DNA of 64,000 nt from Limnohabitans sp. (GTDB lineage Bacteria > Pseudomonadota > Gammaproteobacteria > Burkholderiales > Burkholderiaceae_C), in the NCBI GenBank assembly GCA_030158125.1, contig JAOATL010000010.1:124001-188000 (forward strand), written 5' to 3'. Every line of letters starts with the position of its first letter. Position 1 is the stretch's first letter. A program made the position numbers and the translations under genes. The notes under the pieces are model-generated. The model did no database searches. It saw only the letters and a list, made by a program, of their open reading frames with translations, and was not told the DNA's origin. Below, piece after piece: positions 36,679 through 47,031 of this stretch.

Positions 36679-38190
36679 TTACTCTTCCACGAAGGCTTCT
36701 TCACGCTTTGATTTGACGGAAGGCAAAAGCACCACGATGAGCAACACAGCCGCTGCGGCCAGCAAGCTGGCGGACAAGCCACGTGTGACAAACACCGACC
36801 AGTCGCCACGAGACAGCAGCAATGCACGGCGCAAGTTTTCTTCCATCATGGGGCCTAAGATGAAGCCCAACAGCAATGGTGCGGGCTCCATGCCCAACTT
36901 GATGAACATGTAACCAATGACACCAAAGCCACCCACCATCCAAATGTCGAAGGTGTTGTTGTTGGTGGAGTACACGCCAATGGCGCAGAACAACACAATG
37001 GCCGGGAACAACCAACGGTAAGGCACTGTGAGCAATTTGATCCAGATGCCGATGAGGGGCAAGTTCAAAATGACCAACATCAAGTTACCAATCCACATGG
37101 AGGCGATCAGGCCCCAGAACAATTCCGGGTTGCTGGTCATCACCTGGGGGCCTGGCTGGATGTTGTGAATGGTCATGGCACCCACCATCAAGGCCATCAC
37201 CGCATTGGGTGGAATACCCAGTGTGAGCAAGGGAATGAAGGAGGTTTGTGAACCCGCATTGTTGGCAGACTCAGGGGCTGCCACACCGCGGATGTTGCCT
37301 TGACCAAACGGCACTTCACCAGGACGCAATTTGGTTTTCTTCTCGATGGTGTAAGCCGCAAACGCGGCCAACAATGCACCGCCGCCAGGCAAGATGCCCA
37401 GGCATGAACCAATGGTGGTGCCGCGCAACACAGCTGGGATCATGTTGCGGAAGTCTTCACCGGTTGGGAACAAGCCCTTCACTTTGCCTGTGAACACTTC
37501 GCGCTTGTCTTCTGGTTGGGACAAGTTTGAAATGATTTCGCCGTAACCAAAAACACCCATGGCGATGGTGATGAAACCAATGCCGTCAGTGAGTTCTGGA
37601 ATGTCAAAACTGTAACGCGCCACACCAGAGTTAACGTCAGTACCGATCAAGCCCATGAGCAGACCCAAGACGATCATGCCAACGGCTTTGATGAGTGAGC
37701 CAGAAGCCAACACCACAGCACCAATCAGGCCCAAAATCATGAGCGAGAAGTATTCTGCAGGGCCGAACTTAAAGGCAACCTCTGTCAGTGGCGCAGCGAA
37801 CGCGGCCAAAATCAGGGTACCAACGCAGCCAGCGAAGAAGGAGCCCAAGCCAGCAGCTGCCAGCGCGGGGCCCGCACGACCTTTGCGGGCCATCTGGTAA
37901 CCGTCAATGACCGTGACCACAGAAGATGACTCACCCGGCAAGTTCACCAAAATAGCGGTTGTAGAACCACCGTATTGGGCACCGTAATAAATACCGGCCA
38001 ACATGATCAGCGCCGCAATAGGTGGCAGCGCATAGGTGGCAGGCAACAGCATGGCAATGGTTGCAACAGGACCAATACCTGGCAGCACACCAATCAAAGT
38101 GCCGAGCAAACAGCCAATGAATGCGTAAATCAGGTTTTGAAACGTAAATGCAACGCCAAAACCCAGGCTTAAGTTGTCAATCAAGTCCAT
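36679..38190 (-). CDS. tctA: Tripartite tricarboxylate transporter, large permease TctA
   Basis: 503 residues, about 12 membrane segments. TctA blocks: LIGVLPGIGPVATIAMLLP near residue 38, YYGAQYGGSTTAILVNLPGE near residue 69, and the LGIPPNAVMALMVGAM segment. It forms the inner-membrane channel with TctB and takes solute from TctC. It begins 11 bp after tctB. Confidence 0.94.
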   Translation of the reverse strand: MDLIDNLSLGFGVAFTFQNLIYAFIGCLLGTLIGVLPGIGPVATIAMLLPATYALPPIAALIMLAGIYYGAQYGGSTTAILVNLPGESSSVVTVIDGYQMARKGRAGPALAAAGLGSFFAGCVGTLILAAFAAPLTEVAFKFGPAEYFSLMILGLIGAVVLASGSLIKAVGMIVLGLLMGLIGTDVNSGVARYSFDIPELTDGIGFITIAMGVFGYGEIISNLSQPEDKREVFTGKVKGLFPTGEDFRNMIPAVLRGTTIGSCLGILPGGGALLAAFAAYTIEKKTKLRPGEVPFGQGNIRGVAAPESANNAGSQTSFIPLLTLGIPPNAVMALMVGAMTIHNIQPGPQVMTSNPELFWGLIASMWIGNLMLVILNLPLIGIWIKLLTVPYRWLFPAIVLFCAIGVYSTNNNTFDIWMVGGFGVIGYMFIKLGMEPAPLLLGFILGPMMEENLRRALLLSRGDWSVFVTRGLSASLLAAAAVLLIVVLLPSVKSKREEAFVEE

Positions 38191-38201
38191 TTTTTAACTC
38201 C

Positions 38202-38690
38202 TTAACCTGCAATGAAAGAAGGCCAAACAGGGAATTGCAGTTTGAGCAACACGATGAAGGCAAGGTAACTCATGATTGACAAGACAGTGGCCAAAGCCAA
38301 AACTTCTTTCAGCTTGAATTTATCGCCAGCCATGCTAACCACGAGCGTGGTGCCGTAGATGGCCACGATCAAACCCATGGCGGGGAATTTGATGCTGGGC
38401 AAGCCGCCCAACAAAACGCCAAACAACAAGTTGCCGGCAATGATGAAGGACAAAGGCTTCCAGGCCCATGCCCCAATTGGATCACCGGTCGGTGTTTCGA
38501 CCACCATGGATTTGAACAAAATAAAGGCACCAATGACTGCCAAAATAATGCCCAGCATGAGCGGGAAATAGCCGGGGCCCATGCGGGCGCCGGATCCAAT
38601 GGTGTAACTTGTTGCTCCGTAGGCAAATGATGCACCAACCAAGGTGAACACCAAGCCAGAGAAAAAGTCTTTTTGACTTTTGATTTTCAC
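38202..38690 (-). CDS. tctB: Tripartite tricarboxylate transporter, small permease TctB
   Basis: 162 residues with four hydrophobic segments. The stretch GSGARMGPGYFPLMLGIIL near residue 32 is the TctB hallmark. First gene of tctB-tctA-Bug-GGT-EamA on the minus strand; the 130 bp in front of it presumably hold the promoter, but I see no clear hexamers. Confidence 0.92.
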   Translation of the reverse strand: MKIKSQKDFFSGLVFTLVGASFAYGATSYTIGSGARMGPGYFPLMLGIILAVIGAFILFKSMVVETPTGDPIGAWAWKPLSFIIAGNLLFGVLLGGLPSIKFPAMGLIVAIYGTTLVVSMAGDKFKLKEVLALATVLSIMSYLAFIVLLKLQFPVWPSFIAG

Positions 38691-38823
38691 AGGGACACTC
38701 CTCCAAAAAGTTTGGGATGGCCGAATTCTGAGGCTATTCCACCCTCAAGATGATGTGGATTTCACCTACAAAATCGCCTTGAACACCCCCATTTACATGG
38801 GTAAACCCTAGATTTAAGCGCCT

Positions 38824-39588
38824 CTACTTCAACAAAGGCTTGAAGACGCGCAACCATTTGGTAGCGGGCAAGTCGAATCGGTTCTCAATGGCCTCTGCTT
38901 GGGCCAGCAAAACTTCTCGCTTGGGTCGACTGGGGGTGCGCTGCGCCAAGACCACTGTGTTGCCTTCGCGCGTGGGCTTGAAGGCCCACAAAGCATCTTC
39001 GCCAAACGCCTCGGCCATTTTGGCCAAACTTTTTTCATAACTGGAGGTACGGCCAAACAAATTGACCGTCATGGTGCCTTCATCACTGAGCACCGCGCGG
39101 CAGTTTTGATAAAACTCAACAGAATCTAAAACCGGTGCGGCCGCTTCGTGGTCATACAAATCGACATGCAGAATGTCCACGGTGCCTTGCCATTCATCGC
39201 TTTGAATTTCTTGCGCCGCATCGGCAATGATGACGCGCATGCGGGGACCATCTTCTGGCAACTTGAACCAGCCACGGCAGGCATGCAACACACCTGGATT
39301 GAGCTCAATGGCGGTACATGTCCAGCGCAATTTCTTGTAACAAAACTTGGTCAGGCTGGCCGCGCCCAAACCCAACTGCATGGCGTGCCTGCCAGACACC
39401 GATGCGCTTTTTAGAAACAGCAAACCGGCCATCATGCGCTGCACATACTCAAGGTCCAACTCAAAGGGCTCTTTGATTTTCATGGCGCCTTGAATCCAGG
39501 GTGTGCCCAAATGCAAATAACGCGACTCACCGTCCTCCGAAAAGTTCACTTCGGGCAATTCGATGGCTTTTGTTTTTTTAACAGACAT
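38824..39588 (-). CDS. Spermidine-synthase-like methyltransferase-fold protein
   Basis: 254 residues. A SAM-type Rossmann motif reads AMQLGLGAASLTKFCYK near residue 89, followed by TAIELNPGVLHACR and DAAQEI, HVDLYDHEAAAPV. This is the spermidine synthase (SpeE) superfamily core, but the N-terminus is short and no polyamine genes are near, so the substrate is unknown. Its start overlaps the tatD end by 11 bp in the chain lolC-lolD-tatD-this gene. Confidence 0.8.
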   Translation of the reverse strand: MSVKKTKAIELPEVNFSEDGESRYLHLGTPWIQGAMKIKEPFELDLEYVQRMMAGLLFLKSASVSGRHAMQLGLGAASLTKFCYKKLRWTCTAIELNPGVLHACRGWFKLPEDGPRMRVIIADAAQEIQSDEWQGTVDILHVDLYDHEAAAPVLDSVEFYQNCRAVLSDEGTMTVNLFGRTSSYEKSLAKMAEAFGEDALWAFKPTREGNTVVLAQRTPSRPKREVLLAQAEAIENRFDLPATKWLRVFKPLLK

Positions 39589-40462
39589 TGGGGCTAACAG
39601 TTGGATTCAATGAAAGACGCGGCAAAACGCGCTGGGTATTGCGCAGCGTGGCTGTGGCCACACTGGCAACAGAGTCACCGCGCAATTGGGCCAGCACGGC
39701 AGCAATTTGCGGCAACTCACAGGGCTCGTTTCTGCCTTGCGACAAGCCTTCTGATTGTCGCTGTGAGTGGGTTCGGTACAGCCAATGCGGCGGCATATCG
39801 GGGGCATCTGTTTCCAGCACGATGGCGGCCAAGGGCAAGGTCGTAGCCAAGTGACGCAATTGCAAAGCGCGTTCAAAGGTCATGGCACCGCCAAAACCCA
39901 AGGCAAAACCCAAGTTGATGAATTGCTGGGCTTGCTGTTCGCTGCCATTGAAGGCATGCGCAATGCCGCCGCTGACACGCTGTTGCCGCAGGCCTTTGAG
40001 CAACTCATCGGCCGATTTGCGCACGTGCAAAATCACAGGCAGGTCATAGGCCTTCGCCAGTTTCAATTGCGCGTGATAGAAAAAATATTGTTTCTCCCGC
40101 AGGGCCGGTTCGCACAGACGGGGTACCCAGAAATCCAGGCCTATTTCACCCACGGCCACCAAGCGAGGGTCGCTCGCAACACCTTCAGCATTCAAGGCCA
40201 GTGCCGCTTGCAGGTGCTGCTCTAGCAGCACCAAATCGGCATCTTGGGCTTGGGGCACATACAAGGGATGAATGCCCAAGGCATAGGGCTGGCCGGTGGT
40301 GCCTGCCAATTCTGCGAGGGGTGCGAAGTCTTGGGCTTGCACGGCGGGCATGACGCACGCGACAACACCCTGTGCTTGCGCACGCTGCAACACAGCCAAG
40401 CGATCAAGCGCAAACTCTGGTGCATCCAAATGGCAATGGCTGTCGATCCATTGCAGGGTCAT
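39578..40462 (-). CDS. TatD-family metal-dependent hydrolase (DNase-like)
   Basis: 294 residues, TIM-barrel. Metal ligands visible: DSHCHLD near residue 8, GEIGLDFWV near residue 104, HVRKS near residue 145, HAFNGS near residue 169, and ETDAPDMPP near residue 220. The family includes TatD, YcfH and YjjV 3'-exonucleases or aminoacyl-DNA hydrolases. Its ATG overlaps the lolD stop (ATGA). Confidence 0.9.
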   Translation of the reverse strand: MTLQWIDSHCHLDAPEFALDRLAVLQRAQAQGVVACVMPAVQAQDFAPLAELAGTTGQPYALGIHPLYVPQAQDADLVLLEQHLQAALALNAEGVASDPRLVAVGEIGLDFWVPRLCEPALREKQYFFYHAQLKLAKAYDLPVILHVRKSADELLKGLRQQRVSGGIAHAFNGSEQQAQQFINLGFALGFGGAMTFERALQLRHLATTLPLAAIVLETDAPDMPPHWLYRTHSQRQSEGLSQGRNEPCELPQIAAVLAQLRGDSVASVATATLRNTQRVLPRLSLNPTVSPNVC

Positions 40463-41163
40463 GGCTGTAGCACGCCCCTGTCCAAACGCAACACCCGACT
40501 ACAGCGCGCGGCCAATTGCGCATCGTGTGTCACAACCACAAACGCAGTACCCTGACTGTGCGCCGTGCTCAGCATGACATCGAACACCCCTTCCGCGGTA
40601 ACACGGTCCAGGTTGCCTGTAGGCTCATCCGCCAAAACACACGCAGGTTGCGTCACCATGGCGCGGGCAATGGCCACGCGTTGGCGCTCACCGCCCGACA
40701 ATTCCGCGGGGCGGTGCAAGGCGCGGTGATCGAGGCCAACGCGCTCCAACCACTTCAGGGCGACTTGCTCGGCCTGCGCACGCGAATTGCGGCGAATCCA
40801 CAAAGGCATGGCCACGTTTTCTAGCGCCGTGAACTCTGGCAGCAAATGGTGAAACTGGTACACAAAGCCCAACAACTGATTTCGTCTGGCGCCTTGTGCC
40901 CTGGCACCCAATTCAGACCACGCTTGCCCCTGCAGCAAGACCTGCCCTTGTGTGGGTTGGTCTAAACCGCCCATCAAGTGCATCAAGGTACTTTTACCCG
41001 AGCCGGAGGCACCCACAATGGCCACCGTCTCGCCCGCAGCCACTTTCAAATTCACATCTTGCAGCACCGACACATTGAGGCCGCCTTCACTGAAGCGTTT
41101 ACTCAAACCGCTCACTTCTAAAACGGGTGTCGCTGCCGACAGGGGGCTTGAGGGCTTATTCAT
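40459..41163 (-). CDS. lolD: Lipoprotein-releasing ABC transporter ATPase LolD
   Basis: 234 residues from the ATG at 41163, which overlaps the lolC stop by 8 bp; a longer frame to 41226 lies inside lolC. Walker [19 protein letters not shown] near residue 51, signature [15 protein letters not shown], Walker [13 protein letters not shown]. LolD drives release of lipoproteins to LolA, whose gene is at 14.3 kb. Confidence 0.93.
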   Translation of the reverse strand: MNKPSSPLSAATPVLEVSGLSKRFSEGGLNVSVLQDVNLKVAAGETVAIVGASGSGKSTLMHLMGGLDQPTQGQVLLQGQAWSELGARAQGARRNQLLGFVYQFHHLLPEFTALENVAMPLWIRRNSRAQAEQVALKWLERVGLDHRALHRPAELSGGERQRVAIARAMVTQPACVLADEPTGNLDRVTAEGVFDVMLSTAHSQGTAFVVVTHDAQLAARCSRVLRLDRGVLQP

Positions 41164-42433
41164 ATCGCAAAGCCTCCGCAGGATTGACCTGGCTGGCGCG
41201 CCAACTGGGGTACACCGTGGCCACAAAGGACAACAGCAAGGAAATGATCACCACCGGCAAGATGTCGCTCATTTGCGGATCGCTGGGCATGCGGCTGATC
41301 AGGTAAATGTCTTTGGGCAAGAAGCTGGCATGAAACAAAGCTTCCAGTGCGGGCACGATCACATCGATGTTGAAGGCAATCAGCAAACCAAGCAGCATGC
41401 CGCCCAAGGTGCCGATCACGCCCACCATGGCACCTTGCACCATGAAGACGCCCATGATGCTTTGGGGGCTGGCACCCAAGGTGCGCAAGATCGCAATGTC
41501 GGCGCGTTTGTCGGTGACGGTCATGACCAAGGTGCTGACCAAATTGAACGCTGCCACCGCCACGATGAGGGTCAAGATGATGAACATCATGCGTTTTTCA
41601 ACTTGCACCGCCGCAAACCAGGTGCGGTTTTGTTGCGTCCAATCTCGCACGGCCATGCCCAGGGGCAAAGCGGGCGCCAATTCTTTGGCAACCGTCCGCG
41701 CTTCGTGCAAATCTTTGATTTTTAAGCGAATGCCTGTGGCACCTTCAAGCCTGAAAATTTTGCCAGCATCGGCCACATGCAGCATGACCAGTGCCGAGTC
41801 GTATTCGTAATGACCTGAATTGAACAGGCCCACCACTTGCATTTGTTTGAGCCGCGGCAACACCCCTGCAGGTGTCACTTGGCCATTCGGCGCAATGAGC
41901 GTGACTGGATCGCCGGTGCGCAGGCCCAACTGCCTGGCCAAATCGACCCCTAACACCACACCAAACTGACCTGGCACCAGCGCGTTGATGCCGGGCATGC
42001 CTTTGTTGAAACCTTGGGAGGCGAGCGACAGATCGACCACGCCAGGCTCGAGTGCCGGATCGATACCGCGCACCAAAACCCCCTTCATGTCTTCGCCACG
42101 GGCCAACAAGGCCTGCGCGGCAATGAAGGGCGCAGCGCCAACCACCTGGGGGTGAGCGCGGACTTGATGCAAGGTGCTGGCCACATCTTCGAGAGCTCCA
42201 CCATCGGCCGAAATCACCTCGATGTGGGACACCACACTGAGCATGCGATCGCGCACTTCTTTTTGGAAGCCATTCATGACCGACAACACAATGACCAAGG
42301 CCGCCACCCCAAGGCCAATGCCCAGCATGGACACACCCGAGATGAACGAGATAAATCCGTTGCGACGCGTGGCACGGCCTGCGCGGGTGTAGCGCCAGCC
42401 CAAAACCAATTCGTACGGTATTTCCAGTGTCAT
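41156..42433 (-). CDS. lolC: Lipoprotein-releasing ABC transporter permease LolC/LolE
   Basis: 425 residues. One membrane helix near residue 30, a large periplasmic domain (about 55-275) and three helices at the C-terminus: the MacB/LolCE topology. It starts with the typical [26 protein letters not shown]. Only one permease gene is here, as in species with a single LolF-type homodimer, so LolC versus LolE is not meaningful. The 71 bp in front are shared with the divergent gene at 42.5 kb. Confidence 0.92.
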   Translation of the reverse strand: MTLEIPYELVLGWRYTRAGRATRRNGFISFISGVSMLGIGLGVAALVIVLSVMNGFQKEVRDRMLSVVSHIEVISADGGALEDVASTLHQVRAHPQVVGAAPFIAAQALLARGEDMKGVLVRGIDPALEPGVVDLSLASQGFNKGMPGINALVPGQFGVVLGVDLARQLGLRTGDPVTLIAPNGQVTPAGVLPRLKQMQVVGLFNSGHYEYDSALVMLHVADAGKIFRLEGATGIRLKIKDLHEARTVAKELAPALPLGMAVRDWTQQNRTWFAAVQVEKRMMFIILTLIVAVAAFNLVSTLVMTVTDKRADIAILRTLGASPQSIMGVFMVQGAMVGVIGTLGGMLLGLLIAFNIDVIVPALEALFHASFLPKDIYLISRMPSDPQMSDILPVVIISLLLSFVATVYPSWRASQVNPAEALRYE

Positions 42434-42504
42434 GCCTTTTTCATTTTCAGTTTGCCTTATCAGACTCGCAACAGGGTGATTGTGTCATCCCTGACAATAC
42501 GGCC

Positions 42505-43443
42505 ATGAACGACGCTTTGCCTTTGCCTCCTATGCACACCGATACCGATCAGCAGCATTGGGTGATTGCCTATGCCAGCAGCCATGCGGCGCCCTTGCAA
42601 AAGGCCTTGGCCACATTGTATTTGCCCCATTTGGAAAAAGCCTTGTCAGGCATGGCATGTGTCGCAGAATCGGACTTATCCCGCGAAACTGCCTCGCCCC
42701 TGCTACCACATGAAAATACACCCGCCTTGTGGCAACAAATGCCTATTTGGGGCGATGAAGCCCTCATCACGCCTTGCCATTGGCAAGTGGGCATGAACGA
42801 AGTGCTGCTTTTGAACCCTGAAGAGATGCACCTGAGCGCTGATGAATCACAGCAATTGCTGGCCGCGGTCAAGCCTTATTTTGAAGAAGATGGCTTGAGC
42901 CTCTCCTATGAAAGCCCCTTGGTCTGGCACGCCAAAGGCAAGCTGCTTCAAGACATGCCATTTGCATCTTTGGACAAAGTCGCTGGCCAGCACGTGAAAG
43001 ACTGGCTGCCCCAGGGCCCTCACGCACGCACCTTGCAACGTTTGCAAAGTGAAATGCAAATGCTGCTGTACCAGCATCCTGTCAACGAACTTCGCAGCCA
43101 GCAAGGCCGCTGGAACGTCAATTCTTTTTGGGTGCATCGCAGTTTCAAGCAGCTCTATCCCAACACGCCAATGGCGCAAATTCATTTAGAGCTGCGCGAT
43201 GCCGCTTGCGCCGCCAACACAGAAGCTTGGTGCCAACAATGGCAACTGCTGGACACCCGCGTGGCTGAGGCCATTCAGGCTTCACCCTCTCGCGTGGCGT
43301 CCATTTCGCTGTGCAGTGAAACCAGTTGGCGCCACTATCGCCCCCAAAACACGTCTTGGCTTCACACATTGAAGCGCAGGTTGTCCCCTTTGAAAGTGCA
43401 AGCTGAATTGCGCGCACTCACCGCTGGAGTTTCTGCCTCATGA
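42505..43443 (+). CDS. Conserved protein upstream of recJ, PGM-like annotation in relatives
   Basis: 312 residues from the ATG at 42505; a frame open to 42427 overlaps the lolC start. Blocks HWVIAYASSHAAPLQKALATL, LPHLEKAL, LNPEEMHLSADESQQLL and RWNVNSFWVHRS are visible. From memory, proteins at this position in Comamonadaceae are often labelled (cofactor-independent) phosphoglycerate mutase, but I see no catalytic serine or metal ligands of that family. It overlaps recJ by 4 bp. Function unknown. Confidence 0.7.
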   Translation: MNDALPLPPMHTDTDQQHWVIAYASSHAAPLQKALATLYLPHLEKALSGMACVAESDLSRETASPLLPHENTPALWQQMPIWGDEALITPCHWQVGMNEVLLLNPEEMHLSADESQQLLAAVKPYFEEDGLSLSYESPLVWHAKGKLLQDMPFASLDKVAGQHVKDWLPQGPHARTLQRLQSEMQMLLYQHPVNELRSQQGRWNVNSFWVHRSFKQLYPNTPMAQIHLELRDAACAANTEAWCQQWQLLDTRVAEAIQASPSRVASISLCSETSWRHYRPQNTSWLHTLKRRLSPLKVQAELRALTAGVSAS

Positions 43444-45155
43444 GTTTGCAAATTTTGACGCGCGATGTACCACCTCGCACCGCGTGGTCCCTTGAACAAG
43501 CAGGCGTTCACCCGCTCCTCTCGCGCTTGTTTGCTGCGCGTGGCATTCAAAGCCCGGAAGAACTCGACGATGGCTTGGCCAAGTTATTGCCGCCCTCGAC
43601 GCTCAAAGGCACTGAGGCAGCTGCGGTGTTATTGGCCGATGCCATTGCCGCCCAAAAACGCTTGTGCATCGTGGCCGATTACGATTGCGATGGCGCCACG
43701 GCTTGTGCCGTGGGCTTGCGCGGCTTGCGCATGCTGGGCGCGCAACACGTGACCTACATCGTGCCCGACCGCGTGGTCGATGGCTACGGCCTCACCGCCC
43801 CCATTGCACAACGCGTTCAGCAATCGGGCGCCGATGTGTTGATCACCGTAGACAACGGCATTGCCAGCATGGACGGTGTGGCAGAGGCGCAAGCTTTGGG
43901 GCTGAAAGTGTTGGTCACCGACCACCATTTGCCCGCCGCCGCATTGCCCAGTGCGGATGTGATCGTGAATCCCAATCAGCCAGGCTGCAGTTTTGAAAGC
44001 AAATCTTTGGCAGGCGTCGGCGTGATGTTTTATGTGCTGCTGGCTTTGCGTGCTGAGTTGCGCAAGCGCGGCCTGTTCACAGCCGAGACTCAACCCAAAC
44101 TGGATGCACTCTTGCCTTTGGTCGCTTTGGGCACTGTGGCCGATGTGGTCAAGTTGGACAACAACAACCGACGCTTGGTGGCACAAGGTTTGAAACGCAT
44201 TCGCGCAGGCGCCATGCCCTCTGGCATGTTGGCCTTGTTCAAGGCTGCAGGCCGTGACGCACGCGTGGCCACCACCTTTGATTTTGGTTTTGCATTAGGC
44301 CCGCGCATCAATGCGGCGGGCCGTTTGTCCGACATGACCTTGGGCATTGAATGCCTGCGCACCGACGATGCCGCGCGCGCTGATGAATTGGCCCGTCAAC
44401 TCGACAGCATCAACCGCGAACGCCGTGACATTGAAGGGGACATGCGCCAGCAGGCCATGGAAATTGCAGAGTCATTGATGGACGAAAGCGACGAGCCGCC
44501 ACCCGCCATTTGCGTCTTCGACCCCGATTTTCATGAAGGCGTGGTGGGCATTGTGGCCTCGCGCATCAAGGACAAGTTTCACCGTCCGTGTTTTGTCTTT
44601 GCTGCAAGCAATGCGCCTGGCAAAGAACACGAACTCAAAGGCTCAGGCCGCTCCATTCCCGGTTTTCATTTGCGCGACGCCCTCGACCTGATGGTCAAGA
44701 AGCACCCTCACCTGTTGTTGCGTTTTGGCGGTCACGCCATGGCAGCGGGCTGCACCATTGAAGAAGAACATTTGGAATTGTTTGAGGCTTGCTTTATGGA
44801 AGTGGCTGCGCAATTGCTGTCACCTGCCACGCTGCAGCGCAAACTGGAAACCGATGGCCCGCTAGAAGCGCAATACCGCCGCGTTGAGTTTGTCGATGTG
44901 ATGCACAAAGAAGTGTGGGGCCAAGGCTTTGCGCCGCCGGTGTTCAGTGACGACGTAGAAGTGGTGTCTCAACGTTTGGTGGGTGAAAAACACTTGGCTT
45001 TGAAACTCAAACACCAGGGCCAAGCGGTGGATGGCATTTGGTTTGGCCGCATTGAGCCACTGCCTGCGCGCGTGAAGCTGGCTTACCGCTTGGATGTAGA
45101 CGAATGGCAAGGCCAAAAACGCATTCGATTCATGGTGGAAGCGGCAGAGCTTTAA
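43440..45155 (+). CDS. recJ: Single-stranded-DNA-specific exonuclease RecJ
   Basis: 571 residues (577 in E. coli). DHH phosphoesterase motifs: VADYDCDGATA near residue 77, VDNGIAS near residue 138, VTDHHLPAA near residue 158. The DHHA1 domain has KGSGRSIPGFHLRDAL and FGGHAMAAGCTI near residues 400-440. RecJ degrades single-stranded DNA 5' to 3' in recombination and repair. Coupled to the preceding gene by ATGA. Confidence 0.95.
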   Translation: MSLQILTRDVPPRTAWSLEQAGVHPLLSRLFAARGIQSPEELDDGLAKLLPPSTLKGTEAAAVLLADAIAAQKRLCIVADYDCDGATACAVGLRGLRMLGAQHVTYIVPDRVVDGYGLTAPIAQRVQQSGADVLITVDNGIASMDGVAEAQALGLKVLVTDHHLPAAALPSADVIVNPNQPGCSFESKSLAGVGVMFYVLLALRAELRKRGLFTAETQPKLDALLPLVALGTVADVVKLDNNNRRLVAQGLKRIRAGAMPSGMLALFKAAGRDARVATTFDFGFALGPRINAAGRLSDMTLGIECLRTDDAARADELARQLDSINRERRDIEGDMRQQAMEIAESLMDESDEPPPAICVFDPDFHEGVVGIVASRIKDKFHRPCFVFAASNAPGKEHELKGSGRSIPGFHLRDALDLMVKKHPHLLLRFGGHAMAAGCTIEEEHLELFEACFMEVAAQLLSPATLQRKLETDGPLEAQYRRVEFVDVMHKEVWGQGFAPPVFSDDVEVVSQRLVGEKHLALKLKHQGQAVDGIWFGRIEPLPARVKLAYRLDVDEWQGQKRIRFMVEAAEL

Positions 45156-45179
45156 AGCTTCTGCTTTGACACAAACGCT

Positions 45180-45662
45180 TTAGCGCTTGGCGTGAAGCGC
45201 CTTCAAAACCGCCGGCGACACCAAGCCTTCCACTTTGCCGCCTAAGGTGGAAATTTCACGCACCAAGGTGCTGCTGATGTGCTGCACCGATGCGCTGGTG
45301 TGCAAAAAGATGGTGTCCACTTCGGGGGCCAAATGACGGTTCATGCCGGCCATTTGCGTTTCGTAGTCGTAATCGGTGACGGAGCGGAGTCCGCGCACAA
45401 TGACGCGTGCGCCTTGGCTGTGCACAAAATCACAGAGCAAGCCAGTGAACGACACCACCTCAACATTGCCCATGTCTTGGGTTACTTCTTGTGCCAAGGC
45501 CAGTCGCTCATCCAAGGTGAACATGGTTTTTTTGTGGTGCGCCACGGCCACCGCCACCACCACCTTGTCAAACATTTGTGCTGCGCGATAGACCACATCC
45601 TCATGACCCAAAGTGATGGGGTCAAAGGTACCTGAATAAACGGCAGTGACTGAGCGACTCAT
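45180..45662 (-). CDS. coaD: Phosphopantetheine adenylyltransferase
   Basis: 160 residues, standard. Nucleotidyl-transfer motif SGTFDPITLGHEDV near residue 11, VIVRGLRSVTDYDYETQMA near residue 88, and ISSTLVREIS near residue 129. It converts 4'-phosphopantetheine to dephospho-CoA. It lies 25 bp after rsmD; the rsmD-coaD pair is widespread. Confidence 0.95.
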   Translation of the reverse strand: MSRSVTAVYSGTFDPITLGHEDVVYRAAQMFDKVVVAVAVAHHKKTMFTLDERLALAQEVTQDMGNVEVVSFTGLLCDFVHSQGARVIVRGLRSVTDYDYETQMAGMNRHLAPEVDTIFLHTSASVQHISSTLVREISTLGGKVEGLVSPAVLKALHAKR

Positions 45663-45687
45663 GGGAACTCCTGATCAATGACGGTCA

Positions 45688-46305
45688 TTATCCCTCGATG
45701 GGACGTTGCAGCAAATGCGCGTGCACGGCACCCGCCTTCATGTACTTGACGGGCTGCAATCCGCAGGCGGACAGCGCTTCAGCCTGCCACGCCACGGGCG
45801 CTTCCAAATAAACCCAGCCACCCGGCACCACCGCTTGGGCTGAAGCCTGCAAAGCTTTTTCAAAGTGCGATCCATCAAAGGGGGGATCCAAAAAGACCAC
45901 ATCCATGCTGCCAGGCGCGAGACGTTGCAGGGCCATCATGGCATCGCCTTTTTGAACTTGAACGGCCGTGGCCCCCAAGCGCTTTTGGGTCTCACCCAGC
46001 AAGCCCACCAATTGGGCATCTTGTTCCAGCATGAGAACCGATTTGGCGCCCCGCGAGGCAGCCTCAAAACCCAGCGCGCCTGTGCCTGCAAAGGCATCCA
46101 CACAACGCCAATCTGTCAAATCTTGCCCAAGCCAATTGAACAGCGTCTCTCGAACGCGGTCTGGCGTAGGACGCAAACCGGGTTTGTCAATGACTTTGAT
46201 TTTGCTGCGTTTCCATTGGCCGCCAATGATTCTCAGCTCATGGGATGGAGAACCTGTCACAGCCTTGGCCACAGGTGTTGTCTTGTTGACGGGTTTAGAT
46301 CTCAT
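45688..46305 (-). CDS. rsmD: 16S rRNA (guanine(966)-N(2))-methyltransferase RsmD
   Basis: 205 residues from the ATG at 46305; a frame open to 46353 begins at TTG and is less likely. Family blocks: LRIIGGQWKRSKIKV, RPTPDRVRETLFNWLGQDL, CVDAFAGTGALGFEAASRGA (SAM site) and the catalytic VFLDPPFDGSHFE. It methylates G966 of 16S rRNA. Confidence 0.93.
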   Translation of the reverse strand: MRSKPVNKTTPVAKAVTGSPSHELRIIGGQWKRSKIKVIDKPGLRPTPDRVRETLFNWLGQDLTDWRCVDAFAGTGALGFEAASRGAKSVLMLEQDAQLVGLLGETQKRLGATAVQVQKGDAMMALQRLAPGSMDVVFLDPPFDGSHFEKALQASAQAVVPGGWVYLEAPVAWQAEALSACGLQPVKYMKAGAVHAHLLQRPIEG

Positions 46306-46433
46306 AGGCCACAAGCTTAACGTCTTGTCGGCCTGACGCTTGACTTGGATCAAAAAAAGTGAGGTTTCAACTTGGCTAGCCTCGCGACAAGCTCTAGAGT
46401 GAAGTCCATCGATTCTCAGAACAAGGAATGGGC

Positions 46434-46994
46434 ATGCGCCAACACACCAACACCTCCCCCGAAAACTACACCGTTGACACCGATGCGCCGCTGACCAACT
46501 TCAACCATTGCCACATTGGCATCCTGAATCACATCGATCGGCTGTCTGAGCTTCCCGCTTTGCTAGGGCCAGCCATGTTGGCGCAAAAAATTGCCTCACA
46601 AGCTGTTGAGTTTTTTCACCGCGGCATGTTTGCGCATCACCAGGAAGAGGAGCGGGAGTTGTTTCCGGCCGTGCAACACAGCGCCAACATGGGTGAAGAG
46701 CGCCTGCTGGTCGACCAATGGGTTGACAAGCTGAAGCATGAACACCGCGCATTAGAGCAACTGTGGGAAGGCCTCGAGCCGGCCCTTAAAAAGGTGGCAA
46801 AAGGGCAAGAAACCCAACTGGACATGGCCAATTTGCAAGCTTTGGTCGAGCGCTACACAGCCCACGCAGACGCAGAAGAGCGTGTGTTTCTACCCTTGGC
46901 TGAAAAAATACTGGGGCGCAACAGCAACCACATGGCAGCCCTTGGTTTGTCTCTGCACATGCGTCATGCGCCCCGCATTTTGAGCCACATCTGA
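46434..46994 (+). CDS. Hemerythrin-domain protein
   Basis: 186 residues. I chose the second ATG (46434): AAGGA lies 6 bases before it but directly touches the ATG at 46428. Histidine and glutamate ligands of a four-helix hemerythrin bundle are visible: FNHCHIGILNHID, FAHHQEEERELFP, LKHEHRALEQLW and YTAHADAEERVFLPLAEKIL. These proteins hold a di-iron site that binds oxygen or senses iron, redox or nitric oxide. Cytoplasmic, monocistronic, with ftsY 37 bp downstream. Confidence 0.85.
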   Translation: MRQHTNTSPENYTVDTDAPLTNFNHCHIGILNHIDRLSELPALLGPAMLAQKIASQAVEFFHRGMFAHHQEEERELFPAVQHSANMGEERLLVDQWVDKLKHEHRALEQLWEGLEPALKKVAKGQETQLDMANLQALVERYTAHADAEERVFLPLAEKILGRNSNHMAALGLSLHMRHAPRILSHI

Positions 46995-47031
46995 GTTTTT
47001 CATAGAATGGACGCCTAGCCAACGTCCTAAT

